A stretch of 64,000 nucleotides of DNA from positions 64,078 to 128,077 of the forward strand of contig NZ_JACAFQ010000011.1 of the NCBI RefSeq assembly GCF_015354575.1, in the 5' to 3' direction. The stretch's first letter is position 1. Each line of letters opens with the position of its first letter. This document shows, one piece after another, positions 8,536-16,960 of this stretch. A program made the position numbers and the translations under genes. The DNA comes from Pseudomonas sp. UFMG81 (GTDB taxonomy: Bacteria > Pseudomonadota > Gammaproteobacteria > Pseudomonadales > Pseudomonadaceae). The notes under the pieces were generated by a model. That model made no database searches, had not been told where the DNA came from, and worked only from the letters and a program-made list of their open reading frames with translations.

Positions 8536-8953
8536 CCCCGGAGTGTTCCACGTCGACAGCGAGATCAGCGTGCCGTTCTTCGATGTGGACAGCATGCACA
8601 TCGTCTGGCACGGCCATTACGTCAAGTACCTGGAAGTCGCCCGCTGCGCCCTGCTCGAACGCCTGGAGCACGACTACCGGCGCATGCACGCCTCTGGCTA
8701 CCACTGGCCGGTGATCGACCTGCAACTGCGCTACATCCGCGGCGCCATCTTCGGCCAGCGCCTGACCGTGCGCGCCAGCCTGGTGGAATGGGAGAACCGC
8801 CTGAAAATCCACTACCTGATCAGCGATGCCGCAACCGGTGAGCGCATGACCCGCGCCAGCACCGTGCAGGTGGCGGTGCACACCGCCAGCGGCGAGATGC
8901 AGCTGGCCTCGCCGCAGGTGATGCTCGATGCCGTCGCCAGGGTGCTGGGATGA
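8528..8953 (+). CDS. apeK: 4-hydroxybenzoyl-CoA thioesterase-like hotdog protein (ApeK type)
   Basis: 141-residue acyl-CoA/ACP thioesterase. The N-terminal signature FFDVDSMHIVWHGHYVKY contains the conserved Asp and the HGHY motif of this hotdog family. It may release or proofread acyl chains stalled on the ACPs. It overlaps the ammonia-lyase gene by 8 nt and the next gene by 4 nt. Confidence 0.87.
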   Translation: MRNPGVFHVDSEISVPFFDVDSMHIVWHGHYVKYLEVARCALLERLEHDYRRMHASGYHWPVIDLQLRYIRGAIFGQRLTVRASLVEWENRLKIHYLISDAATGERMTRASTVQVAVHTASGEMQLASPQVMLDAVARVLG

Positions 8954-9732
8954 GTCGCCTGGCCCTGGATCGCCGGCAAGCCCGTTCTCATAGAACCGGC
9001 CATAACGCCTCCATTTTGCTGGAGCAGCGTGGGAGCGGGCTTGCCCCGCGATCACCGGCAGAGCCGGTGCCAAGCACCACAGCGCTCCAATCGCGGGGCA
9101 AGCCCGCTCCCACGCCGGTCTCTGTGCAACAACGCAGTCCTTTGCGCGTTCTCCTGGCCTTCGCCCTGCTGCTCATCAGCCCCCTGACCCTGGCCTTCGG
9201 CCTCGACGACCTGCAACAGCAGCTCAGCCAACCCGCCGTGGTCAAGGGCCCGTTCATCCAGGAAAAACACCTGCGCGCCCTGCCCCAGCCGCTGCTGAGC
9301 AAGGGCCGCTTCGTGCTGGCCCGCGACCATGGCCTGCTGTGGCTGCTGCAAACCCCGCTGCGCCAGGACTACCGCATCGACGCCCAGGGCATCGCCCGCC
9401 GCGACCCCGGTGGCTGGCAGACCCTGCCCAGCCGCAGTGCCGGCGCCGAGCAGAACCGTTTGTTCTTCGCCGTGCTGCAAGGCGACAGCAGTGGCCTGCA
9501 ACGCGACTTCGAGCTGGCGCTGACGGGCGATGCCGAACACTGGCAACTGCGCCTGACACCGCGCTCGCTGCTGCTCAAGCAAGTGTTCAACCGCATCGAT
9601 ATCGCCGGTGGGCGCTTTGTCGAGCGGATCGAGCTGAGCGAAACCCAGGGCGACAGCACCGTGCTGCGCATGCCCGCCAGCACCGGCGCCGCCGCCCTGA
9701 GCGACACGGAGCGCAGCGACTTTGCCGACTGA
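8950..9732 (+). CDS. apeL: LolA-like outer-membrane lipoprotein carrier (ApeL type) with REP-derived N-terminal extension
   Basis: 260 residues if read from ATG 8950, which overlaps the preceding stop (ATGA). Residues about 5-58 are encoded by REP palindromes and look non-natural (Arg/Pro/Ser-rich). A normal signal peptide (PLRVLLAFALLLISPLTLAF) follows, then a LolA-like beta-fold with KGPFIQEKHLRALPQPL. A LolA-like periplasmic carrier would help move the product to the outer membrane. In-frame GTG 9124 or TTG 9142 would give a protein starting at the signal peptide. The frame is intact through the repeat. Confidence 0.8.
   Translation: MSRLALDRRQARSHRTGHNASILLEQRGSGLAPRSPAEPVPSTTALQSRGKPAPTPVSVQQRSPLRVLLAFALLLISPLTLAFGLDDLQQQLSQPAVVKGPFIQEKHLRALPQPLLSKGRFVLARDHGLLWLLQTPLRQDYRIDAQGIARRDPGGWQTLPSRSAGAEQNRLFFAVLQGDSSGLQRDFELALTGDAEHWQLRLTPRSLLLKQVFNRIDIAGGRFVERIELSETQGDSTVLRMPASTGAAALSDTERSDFAD
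8962..9114 (+). repeat. REP palindromes inside the apeL reading frame
   Basis: A perfect 25-bp inverted pair (9028-9052 and 9090-9114) of the P. putida-type REP encloses a small hairpin (9053-9069). A degenerate REP copy lies at about 8966-8990. Together they occupy the 5' end of apeL without breaking its frame. Such REP doublets normally lie between genes. Confidence 0.85.
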
Positions 9733-12043
9733 ACGCCTGTTGCCGCGCCTGTTCCTTGGTCTGCTGCTGATCATCCTGGCCATCGCCGGCTGGCAGTGGC
9801 ACCGCGGCGCGCCGTTGTCGGCGGACCTGATGACCCTGGTCCCCGGCGCCACCCAAGACCCGCTGGTGCAACGTGCCGAACAACGCATGCAGGCGCCGCT
9901 CAACCGCGAAATGCTGGTGCTGGTCGGCCACCCCGAGCGCCAGCAGGCCGTGGCCCTGGCCGAGCGGCTGGCCGGGCAGTGGCAGGCCAGCGGCCTGTTC
10001 GAAAAGGTGCAGTGGAGCCTGCAAACCGACCTTGCCGCCTTGCGCACCCAGCTGTTGCAGGGGCGCCTGGCGCTGCTGCCGGCAGCGGACCGTACGCAAT
10101 TGGCCGAACAGCCCGAGGCCTTCATCGCACAACGCGTGCAAAGTCTGTTCGACCCCTTCGCCGGGTTCAGCCTGGTGTCCAGCCAGGACGACTGGCTGGG
10201 CCTGACCGGGCGCATCCAGAACGGCCAACCGCTGCCGGTCAACGTGAAACTGGACACCGCCAGCGGCGCACTGGTGGCCGAGGCCGACAGCCAGCACTGG
10301 GTGCTGCTGCGCGCCCGCACCCAAGGCACGGCCTTCGACCTGAAGCTGCCGCTGCAGGTGGCCGACCTGCTGGCCGCCAGCCGCGTCGATGCAGAACACG
10401 CGGGGGCCCGGCTGCTGGCGGCCAGTGGCCTGCTGTACGCCGCCGCTGGCCAGCAACAGGCCAGCCGCGAGATCACCTGGGTGGGCGGTGGCGCGACCCT
10501 GGGCATCCTGCTGTTGCTGTGGCTGGCCTTCCGCCGCTGGCGGGTGCTGCTGGCCTTCGTGCCGGTGCTGGTGGGCATGCTGTTCGGTGCGGTGGCGTGC
10601 GTGGCGCTGTTCGGCCAGATGCACGTGATGACCCTGGTGCTGGGTTCGAGCCTGATCGGCGTGGCGGTGGACTACCCCTTGCACTACCTGTCCAAGGGCT
10701 GGAGCCTCAAGCCCTGGCGCAGCTGGCCGGCCTTGCGCCTCACCTTGCCGGGCTTGAGTCTGAGCCTGGTCACCAGTTGCATCGGTTACCTGGCCCTGGC
10801 CTTCACCCCCTTCCCGGCGCTGACCCAGATCGCCGCGTTCTCCGCCGCCGGGCTGCTTGGCGCCTACCTGTGCGCGGTGTGCCTGCTGCCAGCGCTGCTG
10901 GCCGGGGTCGAACTGCGCCCGGCGCAGTGGCCGCTGCGCATCGCCCAAACCTTGACCACCCTGCGCGAACGCCTGCTGGCCCGGGTGCCGAGCGGCGCGC
11001 TGCTGGTGCTGGTGCTGCTGTTCTGCGCCGCCGGCCTGTGGCGCCTGGACAGCCGCAACGATATCCGCCAGTGGGTCGGCAGCCCGCCGCAGTTGCTGGA
11101 GGAAGCCCAGGCCGTGGCACGGATCACCGGCTACCAGCCCACCAGCCAGTTCTACCTGGTGCGCGGCGAGAATCAGCAACAACTGCTCGAACGGTTGCGT
11201 ACGCTGTCCGGCAAGCTGGATGAACTGGTCGAGCTGGGCAAGCTCAAGGGCTACATGAGCCTCAGCCAACTGCTTGCCAGCCCCGACGAGCAGGCCCGCC
11301 TGCAACACGCCCTGGTCACCTTGCCCGCGCACTGGCAAACGCTTGTCGCCGTGGGCGTGCCTGAGGCCGCGCTGGCCGACGAACTCAGGCAACTGCGCCA
11401 GTTGCCGGCGCAGGGCATCGACGACGTACTGGCCGGCCCGCTGGGCGAAGCCTGGCGCCCGTTGTGGCTGGGCCGCGAGGGCGGCGGCGTGGCCGCCATC
11501 GTCAGCCTGCAAGGCCTGGGCGATACCGCGCTGCTGCGCTTGCAGACCGACGACTTGCCCGGTGTGCAACTGGTCGATCGGCTTGGCGAGCTGAACCAGC
11601 TGTTCGCCGCCACCCAGCTCAGCGCCGCCGAGCTCAAATTGCTGTCGTGTGCGCTGATCCTGGTGCTGCTGGTGTTGCCGTTCGGTCTGCGCGGCGCCCT
11701 GCGCATCGTCGCCCTGCCACTGCTGGCGGCATTGTGCAGCCTGGCCAGCCTCGGCTGGCTGGGCCAGCCGCTGACCCTGTTCAGCCTGTTCGGCCTGTTG
11801 TTGGTGACAGCGATCAGCGTCGACTACGCGATCCTCATGCACGAGCGTATCGGTGGGGCCGCGGTGAGCCTGCTCGGCACCTTGCTGGCGGCGCTGACCA
11901 CCTGGCTGTCGTTCGGCCTGCTGGCGCTGTCGAGCACCCCGGCGGTGAGTAATTTTGGCCTGGCGGTAAGCCTGGGCCTGGCCTTCAGTTTCCTTTTGGC
12001 GCCCTGGGCCGCCAGCCGCGAAGAGGCGCACACGCAACCATGA
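9722..12043 (+). CDS. apeM: MMPL/RND-superfamily exporter (ApeM type)
   Basis: 773 residues. The pattern is one N-terminal membrane helix, a large periplasmic domain (about 35-250) and a block of five or six helices (about 255-400), then the same again (periplasmic about 430-630, helices about 635-765). This is typical of MMPL-type transporters with two pseudo-repeats. In ape clusters it pairs with the LolA-like protein, probably to extract the aryl-polyene lipid from the inner membrane. The start is TTG, 11 nt inside the apeL 3' end; no ATG fits better. Confidence 0.87.
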   Translation: MPTERLLPRLFLGLLLIILAIAGWQWHRGAPLSADLMTLVPGATQDPLVQRAEQRMQAPLNREMLVLVGHPERQQAVALAERLAGQWQASGLFEKVQWSLQTDLAALRTQLLQGRLALLPAADRTQLAEQPEAFIAQRVQSLFDPFAGFSLVSSQDDWLGLTGRIQNGQPLPVNVKLDTASGALVAEADSQHWVLLRARTQGTAFDLKLPLQVADLLAASRVDAEHAGARLLAASGLLYAAAGQQQASREITWVGGGATLGILLLLWLAFRRWRVLLAFVPVLVGMLFGAVACVALFGQMHVMTLVLGSSLIGVAVDYPLHYLSKGWSLKPWRSWPALRLTLPGLSLSLVTSCIGYLALAFTPFPALTQIAAFSAAGLLGAYLCAVCLLPALLAGVELRPAQWPLRIAQTLTTLRERLLARVPSGALLVLVLLFCAAGLWRLDSRNDIRQWVGSPPQLLEEAQAVARITGYQPTSQFYLVRGENQQQLLERLRTLSGKLDELVELGKLKGYMSLSQLLASPDEQARLQHALVTLPAHWQTLVAVGVPEAALADELRQLRQLPAQGIDDVLAGPLGEAWRPLWLGREGGGVAAIVSLQGLGDTALLRLQTDDLPGVQLVDRLGELNQLFAATQLSAAELKLLSCALILVLLVLPFGLRGALRIVALPLLAALCSLASLGWLGQPLTLFSLFGLLLVTAISVDYAILMHERIGGAAVSLLGTLLAALTTWLSFGLLALSSTPAVSNFGLAVSLGLAFSFLLAPWAASREEAHTQP

Positions 12044-12525
12044 AACCCCTGCTGACCTTGCTGCTCTGCCTGACGCTCGGCGCCTGCGCCGCGCGTCCGC
12101 CGCTGCCCGAGCAGTTGCCCGGCCTGGAACTGCCGCGCCAGTTCCACGTCCAACGCGAGCAGGCCGGGCAACGCCAGGACTGGCTGCTGGTGATCCAGCG
12201 CGAGGACGGGCGCCTGCGCTGGTCCTTGCTCGATTTGCTGGGTATCCCCCAGGCCCGCCAACTGCTCGATGGCCAACGCTGGCAAGCCGACGGGCTGCTG
12301 CCGCCGAACCCGGCGGCGCGTGAGCTGTTCGCCGCCGTGCTGTTCGCCCTGACCCCGGCACCGCAGCTGGCGCAGGCCTACCCGCAGGCGCAGCAGCAGG
12401 GGCAACGGCGCTGGCTGGGCGAACGCTGGCAGGTGCGCTACCAGAACACCGACACTTTCACCTTGAACCTTGGCCAGGGCCTGCGTTACCACCTGGCCCC
12501 CTTGCCTGACGAGAACACCCCATGA
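12040..12525 (+). CDS. apeN: DUF3261 outer-membrane lipoprotein (ApeN type)
   Basis: 161-residue lipoprotein precursor. The signal peptide ends in the lipobox LGAC (Cys16). The mature part (NVQ-type beta-rich fold with HVQREQAGQRQDW and DGLLPPN) matches the DUF3261 family that recurs in aryl-polyene clusters. Position after Cys is Ala, so outer-membrane sorting by Lol is expected. It probably accepts or anchors the product. ATGA overlaps link it to the exporter and the ketosynthase genes. Confidence 0.83.
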   Translation: MKPLLTLLLCLTLGACAARPPLPEQLPGLELPRQFHVQREQAGQRQDWLLVIQREDGRLRWSLLDLLGIPQARQLLDGQRWQADGLLPPNPAARELFAAVLFALTPAPQLAQAYPQAQQQGQRRWLGERWQVRYQNTDTFTLNLGQGLRYHLAPLPDENTP

Positions 12526-13715
12526 GCGCCTACCTCACTGCCCTGGGCCTGGTCTGCGCCCTCGGCCATGGCCAGGCCGAAGTCGCCCGCCGCCTGTTCG
12601 CCGGCGACTGCTCGGGTATTGCGCCACAAGCCGGCTGGGTACCCGGACGCAGCCTGCCGGTGGGCGCGGTGACCGGCGCCCTGCCAACGTTGCCGCTGCC
12701 CGCGCAGCACAGCCGCAACAACCAGTTGCTGTACAGCGCCGCGCTCCAGATCGAAGGCAGCATCCGCGAGGTAATTGCGCGTCACGGTGCACACCGGGTC
12801 GGCGTGGTGCTGGGCACCAGTACCTCGGGCATCGCCGAGGCCAGCACTGCCGTCGCCCAGTACCTGCAAACGCAGCACTTCCCCACCGGCTACAGCTATC
12901 ACCAGCAGGAGCTCAGCGCCCCGGCCACCTTCCTCGCCGACTGGCTGCAACTGAGCGGCCCGGCCTACGTGATTTCCACCGCCTGCACCTCTGGCGCCAG
13001 GGCGCTGATGAGCGCCCGTCGCCTGCTCGACCTGGACCTGTGCGACGCCGTGCTGTGCGGCGGCGTCGACAGCCAGTGCAGCTTGACCCTCAACGGGTTC
13101 AGTGCACTGGAAGCGGTGAGCGCGCAGCGCTGCAACCCGTTGTCGCGCAACCGCGACGGGATCACTATCGGTGAAGGTGCCGCACTGTTCGTCATGACCC
13201 GCGAGGCAAACCCGAATACCCCGGGCATCGCCCTGCTCGGCGCCGGCGCCAGCTCTGACGCCCACCATATCTCGGCGCCGGAACCGACCGGCAAAGGCGC
13301 CTTGCAAGCCATGGGCAAAGCCCTGGACAATGCAGGCCTTGCGCCATCACAGATCGCTTACCTGAACCTGCACGGCACCGCCACCGTGCACAACGACGCC
13401 ATGGAGAGCCTGGCCGTGCACCGCCTGTTCGGTACCGGCATGCCCTGCTCGTCGAGCAAGCCCATGACCGGCCACACCCTGGGTGCCGCCGGCGCGCTGG
13501 AAGCGGCGTTCTGCTGGCTGGCCCTGAGCGAACACAACCCGCTGGGGCTGCTGCCACCGCACGTGTGGGACGGCCAGCAGGACCCCGCGCTACCGGCCCT
13601 GGCGCTGGTCGAAGGTCACCAACGGCTGCCCGCCCAGCGCCCACGGCGCCTGATGAGCAACTCGTTCGCCTTTGGCGGCAACAATGTCAGCCTGATTCTC
13701 GGAGACGCCCCATGA
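12522..13715 (+). CDS. apeO: Beta-ketoacyl-ACP synthase of the KS/CLF pair (ApeO type)
   Basis: 397-residue condensing enzyme with the full Cys-His-His triad: Cys155 in STACTSGARAL, His284 in LHGTATVHND and His318 in MTGHTLGAAGALE. It should catalyse decarboxylative elongation of the polyene on ACP as a heterodimer with the chain-length factor at 1121-1837. It starts on an ATGA overlap. It is distinct from the second, longer ketosynthase at the cluster end. Confidence 0.9.
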   Translation: MSAYLTALGLVCALGHGQAEVARRLFAGDCSGIAPQAGWVPGRSLPVGAVTGALPTLPLPAQHSRNNQLLYSAALQIEGSIREVIARHGAHRVGVVLGTSTSGIAEASTAVAQYLQTQHFPTGYSYHQQELSAPATFLADWLQLSGPAYVISTACTSGARALMSARRLLDLDLCDAVLCGGVDSQCSLTLNGFSALEAVSAQRCNPLSRNRDGITIGEGAALFVMTREANPNTPGIALLGAGASSDAHHISAPEPTGKGALQAMGKALDNAGLAPSQIAYLNLHGTATVHNDAMESLAVHRLFGTGMPCSSSKPMTGHTLGAAGALEAAFCWLALSEHNPLGLLPPHVWDGQQDPALPALALVEGHQRLPAQRPRRLMSNSFAFGGNNVSLILGDAP

Positions 13716-14182
13716 TCCCCTGGCCCCTGGCCGAACTGCTGCCCCATGCCGGTGACATGATCCTCATCGACCAGGTGGACAGTTGCGACGACGAACAGAT
13801 CCACACCCGCGCCACCGTGCGCGCGGGCGGCCTGTTCAACCGTGCCGACGGCAGCCTGCCGGCCTGGCTGGGCCTGGAGCTGATGGCCCAGAGCGTGGCC
13901 GCCTATGCCGGCTGCCGCGCACGGCGCCTGGGCCAGCCGGTGGAGATGGGCTTCCTGCTGGGCACCCGCAAGTTCGAATGCGCCGTCGACCACTTCCCCG
14001 TCGGCGCCGAGCTGACCATCCACGCTCAACGCTCGCTGGAAGACGACAACGGCATGGGCGTATTCGAATGCCACCTGCGCGGCCCGGGCATCCATGCCAC
14101 CGCACGCCTGAACGTGTATCGCCCGCCGCAAGCCGCCAGCTACCTGGCCGAGGCCGGCCCAGAGGAACCGCACCATGACTGA
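13712..14182 (+). CDS. apeP: Hotdog 3-hydroxyacyl-ACP dehydratase (ApeP type)
   Basis: 156 residues. A FabZ/FabA-like hotdog protein with LLPHAGDMILID near the N-terminus and a second motif PAWLGLELMAQSVAAYAG. Family members in these clusters dehydrate the beta-hydroxy intermediate, probably as a heterodimer with the ApeI domain fused to the ligase. ATG 13712 overlaps the ketosynthase stop (ATGA). The 3' end overlaps the reductase gene by 8 nt. Confidence 0.87.
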   Translation: MIPWPLAELLPHAGDMILIDQVDSCDDEQIHTRATVRAGGLFNRADGSLPAWLGLELMAQSVAAYAGCRARRLGQPVEMGFLLGTRKFECAVDHFPVGAELTIHAQRSLEDDNGMGVFECHLRGPGIHATARLNVYRPPQAASYLAEAGPEEPHHD

Positions 14183-14903
14183 CAGCATTCTCGTTACCGG
14201 CTCCAGCCGTGGCATCGGCCGGGCGGTTGCCCTGCGCCTGGCACAGGCTGGCTTCGACCTGGTTCTGCATTGCCGCAGTGGCCGTGCCGAAGCCGACGCG
14301 GTAGCGGACGAAGTGCGCGAGCTCGGCCAGCAGGCCCGGGTGCTGCAGTTCGACGTGGCCGATCGTGCGGCCTGCAAAGCGGTGCTCGAAGCCGACGTCG
14401 AGGCCCACGGTGCCTACTACGGCGTGGTGTGCAACGCCGGGCTGACCCGTGACGGTGCCTTCCCGGCGCTGAGCGAGGACGACTGGGACCAGGTGCTGCG
14501 CACCAACCTCGACGGTTTCTACAACGTGCTGCACCCGCTGACGATGCCGATGATCCGCCGCCGTGCGCCAGGGCGCATCGTCTGCATCACCTCGGTGTCG
14601 GGGCTGATCGGCAACCGTGGCCAGGTCAACTACAGCGCCTCCAAGGCCGGCCTGATCGGCGCCGCCAAGGCCCTGGCGATCGAGCTGGGCAAGCGCCGCA
14701 TCACCGTCAACTGCGTGGCCCCTGGGCTGATCGACACGGCGATGCTCGATGACAACGTACCGGTGGACGAGCTGCTGAAGATGATCCCGGCCGGGCGCAT
14801 GGGCACCCCGGAAGAGGTCGCCGGCGCGGTGAACTTCCTGATGTCCGCCGAGGCCGCCTACATCACCCGCCAGGTGCTGGCGGTCAACGGGGGGCTGTGC
14901 TGA
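14175..14903 (+). CDS. apeQ: 3-ketoacyl-ACP reductase, FabG-type SDR (ApeQ type)
   Basis: 242 residues, classical short-chain dehydrogenase. The cofactor motif is GSSRGIGRAVAL, NAG follows, and the Ser-Tyr-Lys triad is in TSVSGLIG and YSASK (Tyr153, Lys157). It should reduce the beta-keto intermediate with NAD(P)H in each polyene extension cycle. It overlaps its neighbours at both ends. Confidence 0.92.
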   Translation: MTDSILVTGSSRGIGRAVALRLAQAGFDLVLHCRSGRAEADAVADEVRELGQQARVLQFDVADRAACKAVLEADVEAHGAYYGVVCNAGLTRDGAFPALSEDDWDQVLRTNLDGFYNVLHPLTMPMIRRRAPGRIVCITSVSGLIGNRGQVNYSASKAGLIGAAKALAIELGKRRITVNCVAPGLIDTAMLDDNVPVDELLKMIPAGRMGTPEEVAGAVNFLMSAEAAYITRQVLAVNGGLC

Positions 14904-16129
14904 TGCGTCGTGTCGTGGTCACCGGCATGGCCGGCATTACCGCCCTGGGCAACGACTGGGCGAGCATCGCTACGCAGTTCGCGGCCGGGCGCAGCGGCAT
15001 CCGGCGCATGGACGAGTGGGACCGCTACTGCGAGCTCAACACCCGCCTGGCCGGCCCCATCGATGACTTCCAGGTGCCCGCGCACTGGACCCGCAAGCAA
15101 CTGCGCAGCATGGGCCGGGTATCGCGCCTGGCGGTGGCGGCCGCCGAACGCGCGCTGGCCGACGCCGGGCTGCTCGACGACCCGAGCATTCGCGACGGGC
15201 GCATGGGCGTGGCCTGTGGCTCGTCCACTGGCAGCACCGACGAGATCAAGACCTTCGGCAACATGCTGCTCAACTCGACTTCCGATGGCCTCAACGCCAA
15301 CTCCTACGTGCGCATGATGCCGCACACCACGGCAGCCAATATCAGCATCTTCTTCGGCCTCACCGGGCGCCTGATCCCCACCTCCAGCGCCTGCACCAGC
15401 GGCAGCCAGGGCGTGGGCTACGCCTATGAGGCGATCAAGTTCGGCCGTGTGCCGCTGATGCTCGCGGGGGGCGCCGAAGAGCTGTGCCCCACCGAGGCCA
15501 TGGTGTTCGACGCCCTCTACGCCACCAGCCTGAAAAACGACACCCCGCACCTGAGCCCGCGCCCCTACGACCTGGACCGTGACGGCCTGGTGATTGGCGA
15601 GGGCGGCGGCATGCTGGTGCTCGAGGAGCTGGAACACGCCCTGGCCCGGGGCGCGCGAATCCACGCCGAGATCGTCGGCTTCGGCAGCAACGCCGACGGC
15701 CAGCACATCACCCGCCCGGAGCAGGCGACCATGCGCCGGGCCATGGAACTGGCGCTGGAGGATGCCGCCCTGGCGCCCGAGGCCATCGGCTACGTCAATG
15801 GCCACGGCACCGCCACCGAACAGGGCGACATCGCCGAGACCCTGGCCACCCATGAGCTGTTCGGCCCGCGCATGCCCATCAGCTCGCAGAAGAGCTACCT
15901 CGGCCACACCCTGGGCGCCTGCGGGGCGCTGGAGTCGTGGTTCAGCATCGAAATGATGAACCGCGAGCAGTTCGCCCCCACCCTCAACCTCGACCGTGTC
16001 GACCCACGCTGCGGCGAGCTCGACTACCTGCAAGGCGCCTTCCGCGCCTTGAGCCTCGAGTATGTGATGAACAACAACTTCGCCTTCGGCGGCGTCAACA
16101 CCTCGTTGATCTTCCGCCGCTGGCCATGA
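14903..16129 (+). CDS. apeR: FabF-type beta-ketoacyl-ACP synthase II (ApeR type)
   Basis: 408 residues with a complete triad: Cys164 (SSACTSGSQG), His301 (NGHGTATEQGD) and His335 (YLGHTLGACGALE). In characterised systems this second ketosynthase acts on the starter or early condensations, while the KS/CLF pair elongates. ATG 14903 overlaps the reductase stop as TGATG. It is the last recognisable biosynthetic gene of the pigment operon. Confidence 0.9.
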   Translation: MRRVVVTGMAGITALGNDWASIATQFAAGRSGIRRMDEWDRYCELNTRLAGPIDDFQVPAHWTRKQLRSMGRVSRLAVAAAERALADAGLLDDPSIRDGRMGVACGSSTGSTDEIKTFGNMLLNSTSDGLNANSYVRMMPHTTAANISIFFGLTGRLIPTSSACTSGSQGVGYAYEAIKFGRVPLMLAGGAEELCPTEAMVFDALYATSLKNDTPHLSPRPYDLDRDGLVIGEGGGMLVLEELEHALARGARIHAEIVGFGSNADGQHITRPEQATMRRAMELALEDAALAPEAIGYVNGHGTATEQGDIAETLATHELFGPRMPISSQKSYLGHTLGACGALESWFSIEMMNREQFAPTLNLDRVDPRCGELDYLQGAFRALSLEYVMNNNFAFGGVNTSLIFRRWP

Positions 16130-16153
16130 CCTGCAAAACCACGGAGTAAAGGA

Positions 16154-16957
16154 ATGTCCCGGATTCACCGCATCCTCGCCTTGCTGGCACTGGCCCTGGT
16201 CTTCACCGGGTGCACCAGCAAGCCGGTGTACAACGCCAAGGAAGACTTCGCCAAGGACCTCAATTTCACCGACGACCAGATGAAGCGCGCCATCGTCACC
16301 GCGCTCAACGACCGCCAGTGGATCGTGCAGTCGGTGCGTCCGGGCATGGTCAAGGCAGCCATCACCGTGCGTGGTCGCCACCATGCCGAGGTCGACATCC
16401 CCTTCAGCCCCACCGAGTTCCAGATCGTCTACCGCAGCAGCTGGGGCCTGGACTACAAGAACGGCAAGATCCACGGCAACTACAACCGCTGGATCAACCG
16501 CCTGCGCGACAACGTGCTCAAGGAGCTGTCGTTCAACCCGGACATCGAGGTGGTGAACAACCTGGGCATCATCAACCAGGGCGTCGACGGGCCGACCTAC
16601 CTGAGCTTCCGCGAAGGCGTGAAGCGCGCCACCGAGGCGGGCCTGCTCGACGGCAGCGTGACCTTCTACCTGGCCGGCGAGGCCCTGCCGACCTCGGTGC
16701 GCACCCTGCGCACAGTGAGCAGCAGCCGCAAGACCAACGGCAGCAACAAGTCCGACAGCGAGGCCTGCTACTGGGCCCTGCAATCGGCCTTGGCGACCAT
16801 GCAGCGCGCGGCCCAGGAGGCCGATGCCAACGCGGTGGTGAACATCGCCAGCGTCGACCAGCGCGCGCTGTACAAGGACTCAGAGAAGTTCCAGTGCCGC
16901 GCCGGCACCTTCGTCAGCGCCGTGGCGCTGCGCGGCGAACTGGCCCACGTCGACTGA
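16154..16957 (+). CDS. Predicted outer-membrane lipoprotein downstream of the aryl-polyene genes
   Basis: 267-residue lipoprotein precursor with lipobox FTGC (Cys19). Two parts are visible. Residues about 25-140 form a soluble domain rich in RGRHHAEVDIPFSP-type beta segments. The C-terminal part (about 165-265) has two cysteines (SEACYWAL and FQCRAG) and AQEADANAVVNIAS. It lies 24 nt after apeR with a GGAG/AAAGGA ribosome site, so it probably belongs to the operon. It may correspond to the lipoprotein (ApeA type) of other clusters, but I cannot confirm that. No enzyme motif was seen. Confidence 0.75.
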   Translation: MSRIHRILALLALALVFTGCTSKPVYNAKEDFAKDLNFTDDQMKRAIVTALNDRQWIVQSVRPGMVKAAITVRGRHHAEVDIPFSPTEFQIVYRSSWGLDYKNGKIHGNYNRWINRLRDNVLKELSFNPDIEVVNNLGIINQGVDGPTYLSFREGVKRATEAGLLDGSVTFYLAGEALPTSVRTLRTVSSSRKTNGSNKSDSEACYWALQSALATMQRAAQEADANAVVNIASVDQRALYKDSEKFQCRAGTFVSAVALRGELAHVD

Positions 16958-16960
16958 CCC

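Noticed and set aside
9587..12361. A 924-codon open frame on the minus strand
   Set aside because: Antisense of the MMPL exporter gene; Gln/Arg/Ala-rich with no domain. The plus-strand gene has clear membrane topology and operon context.
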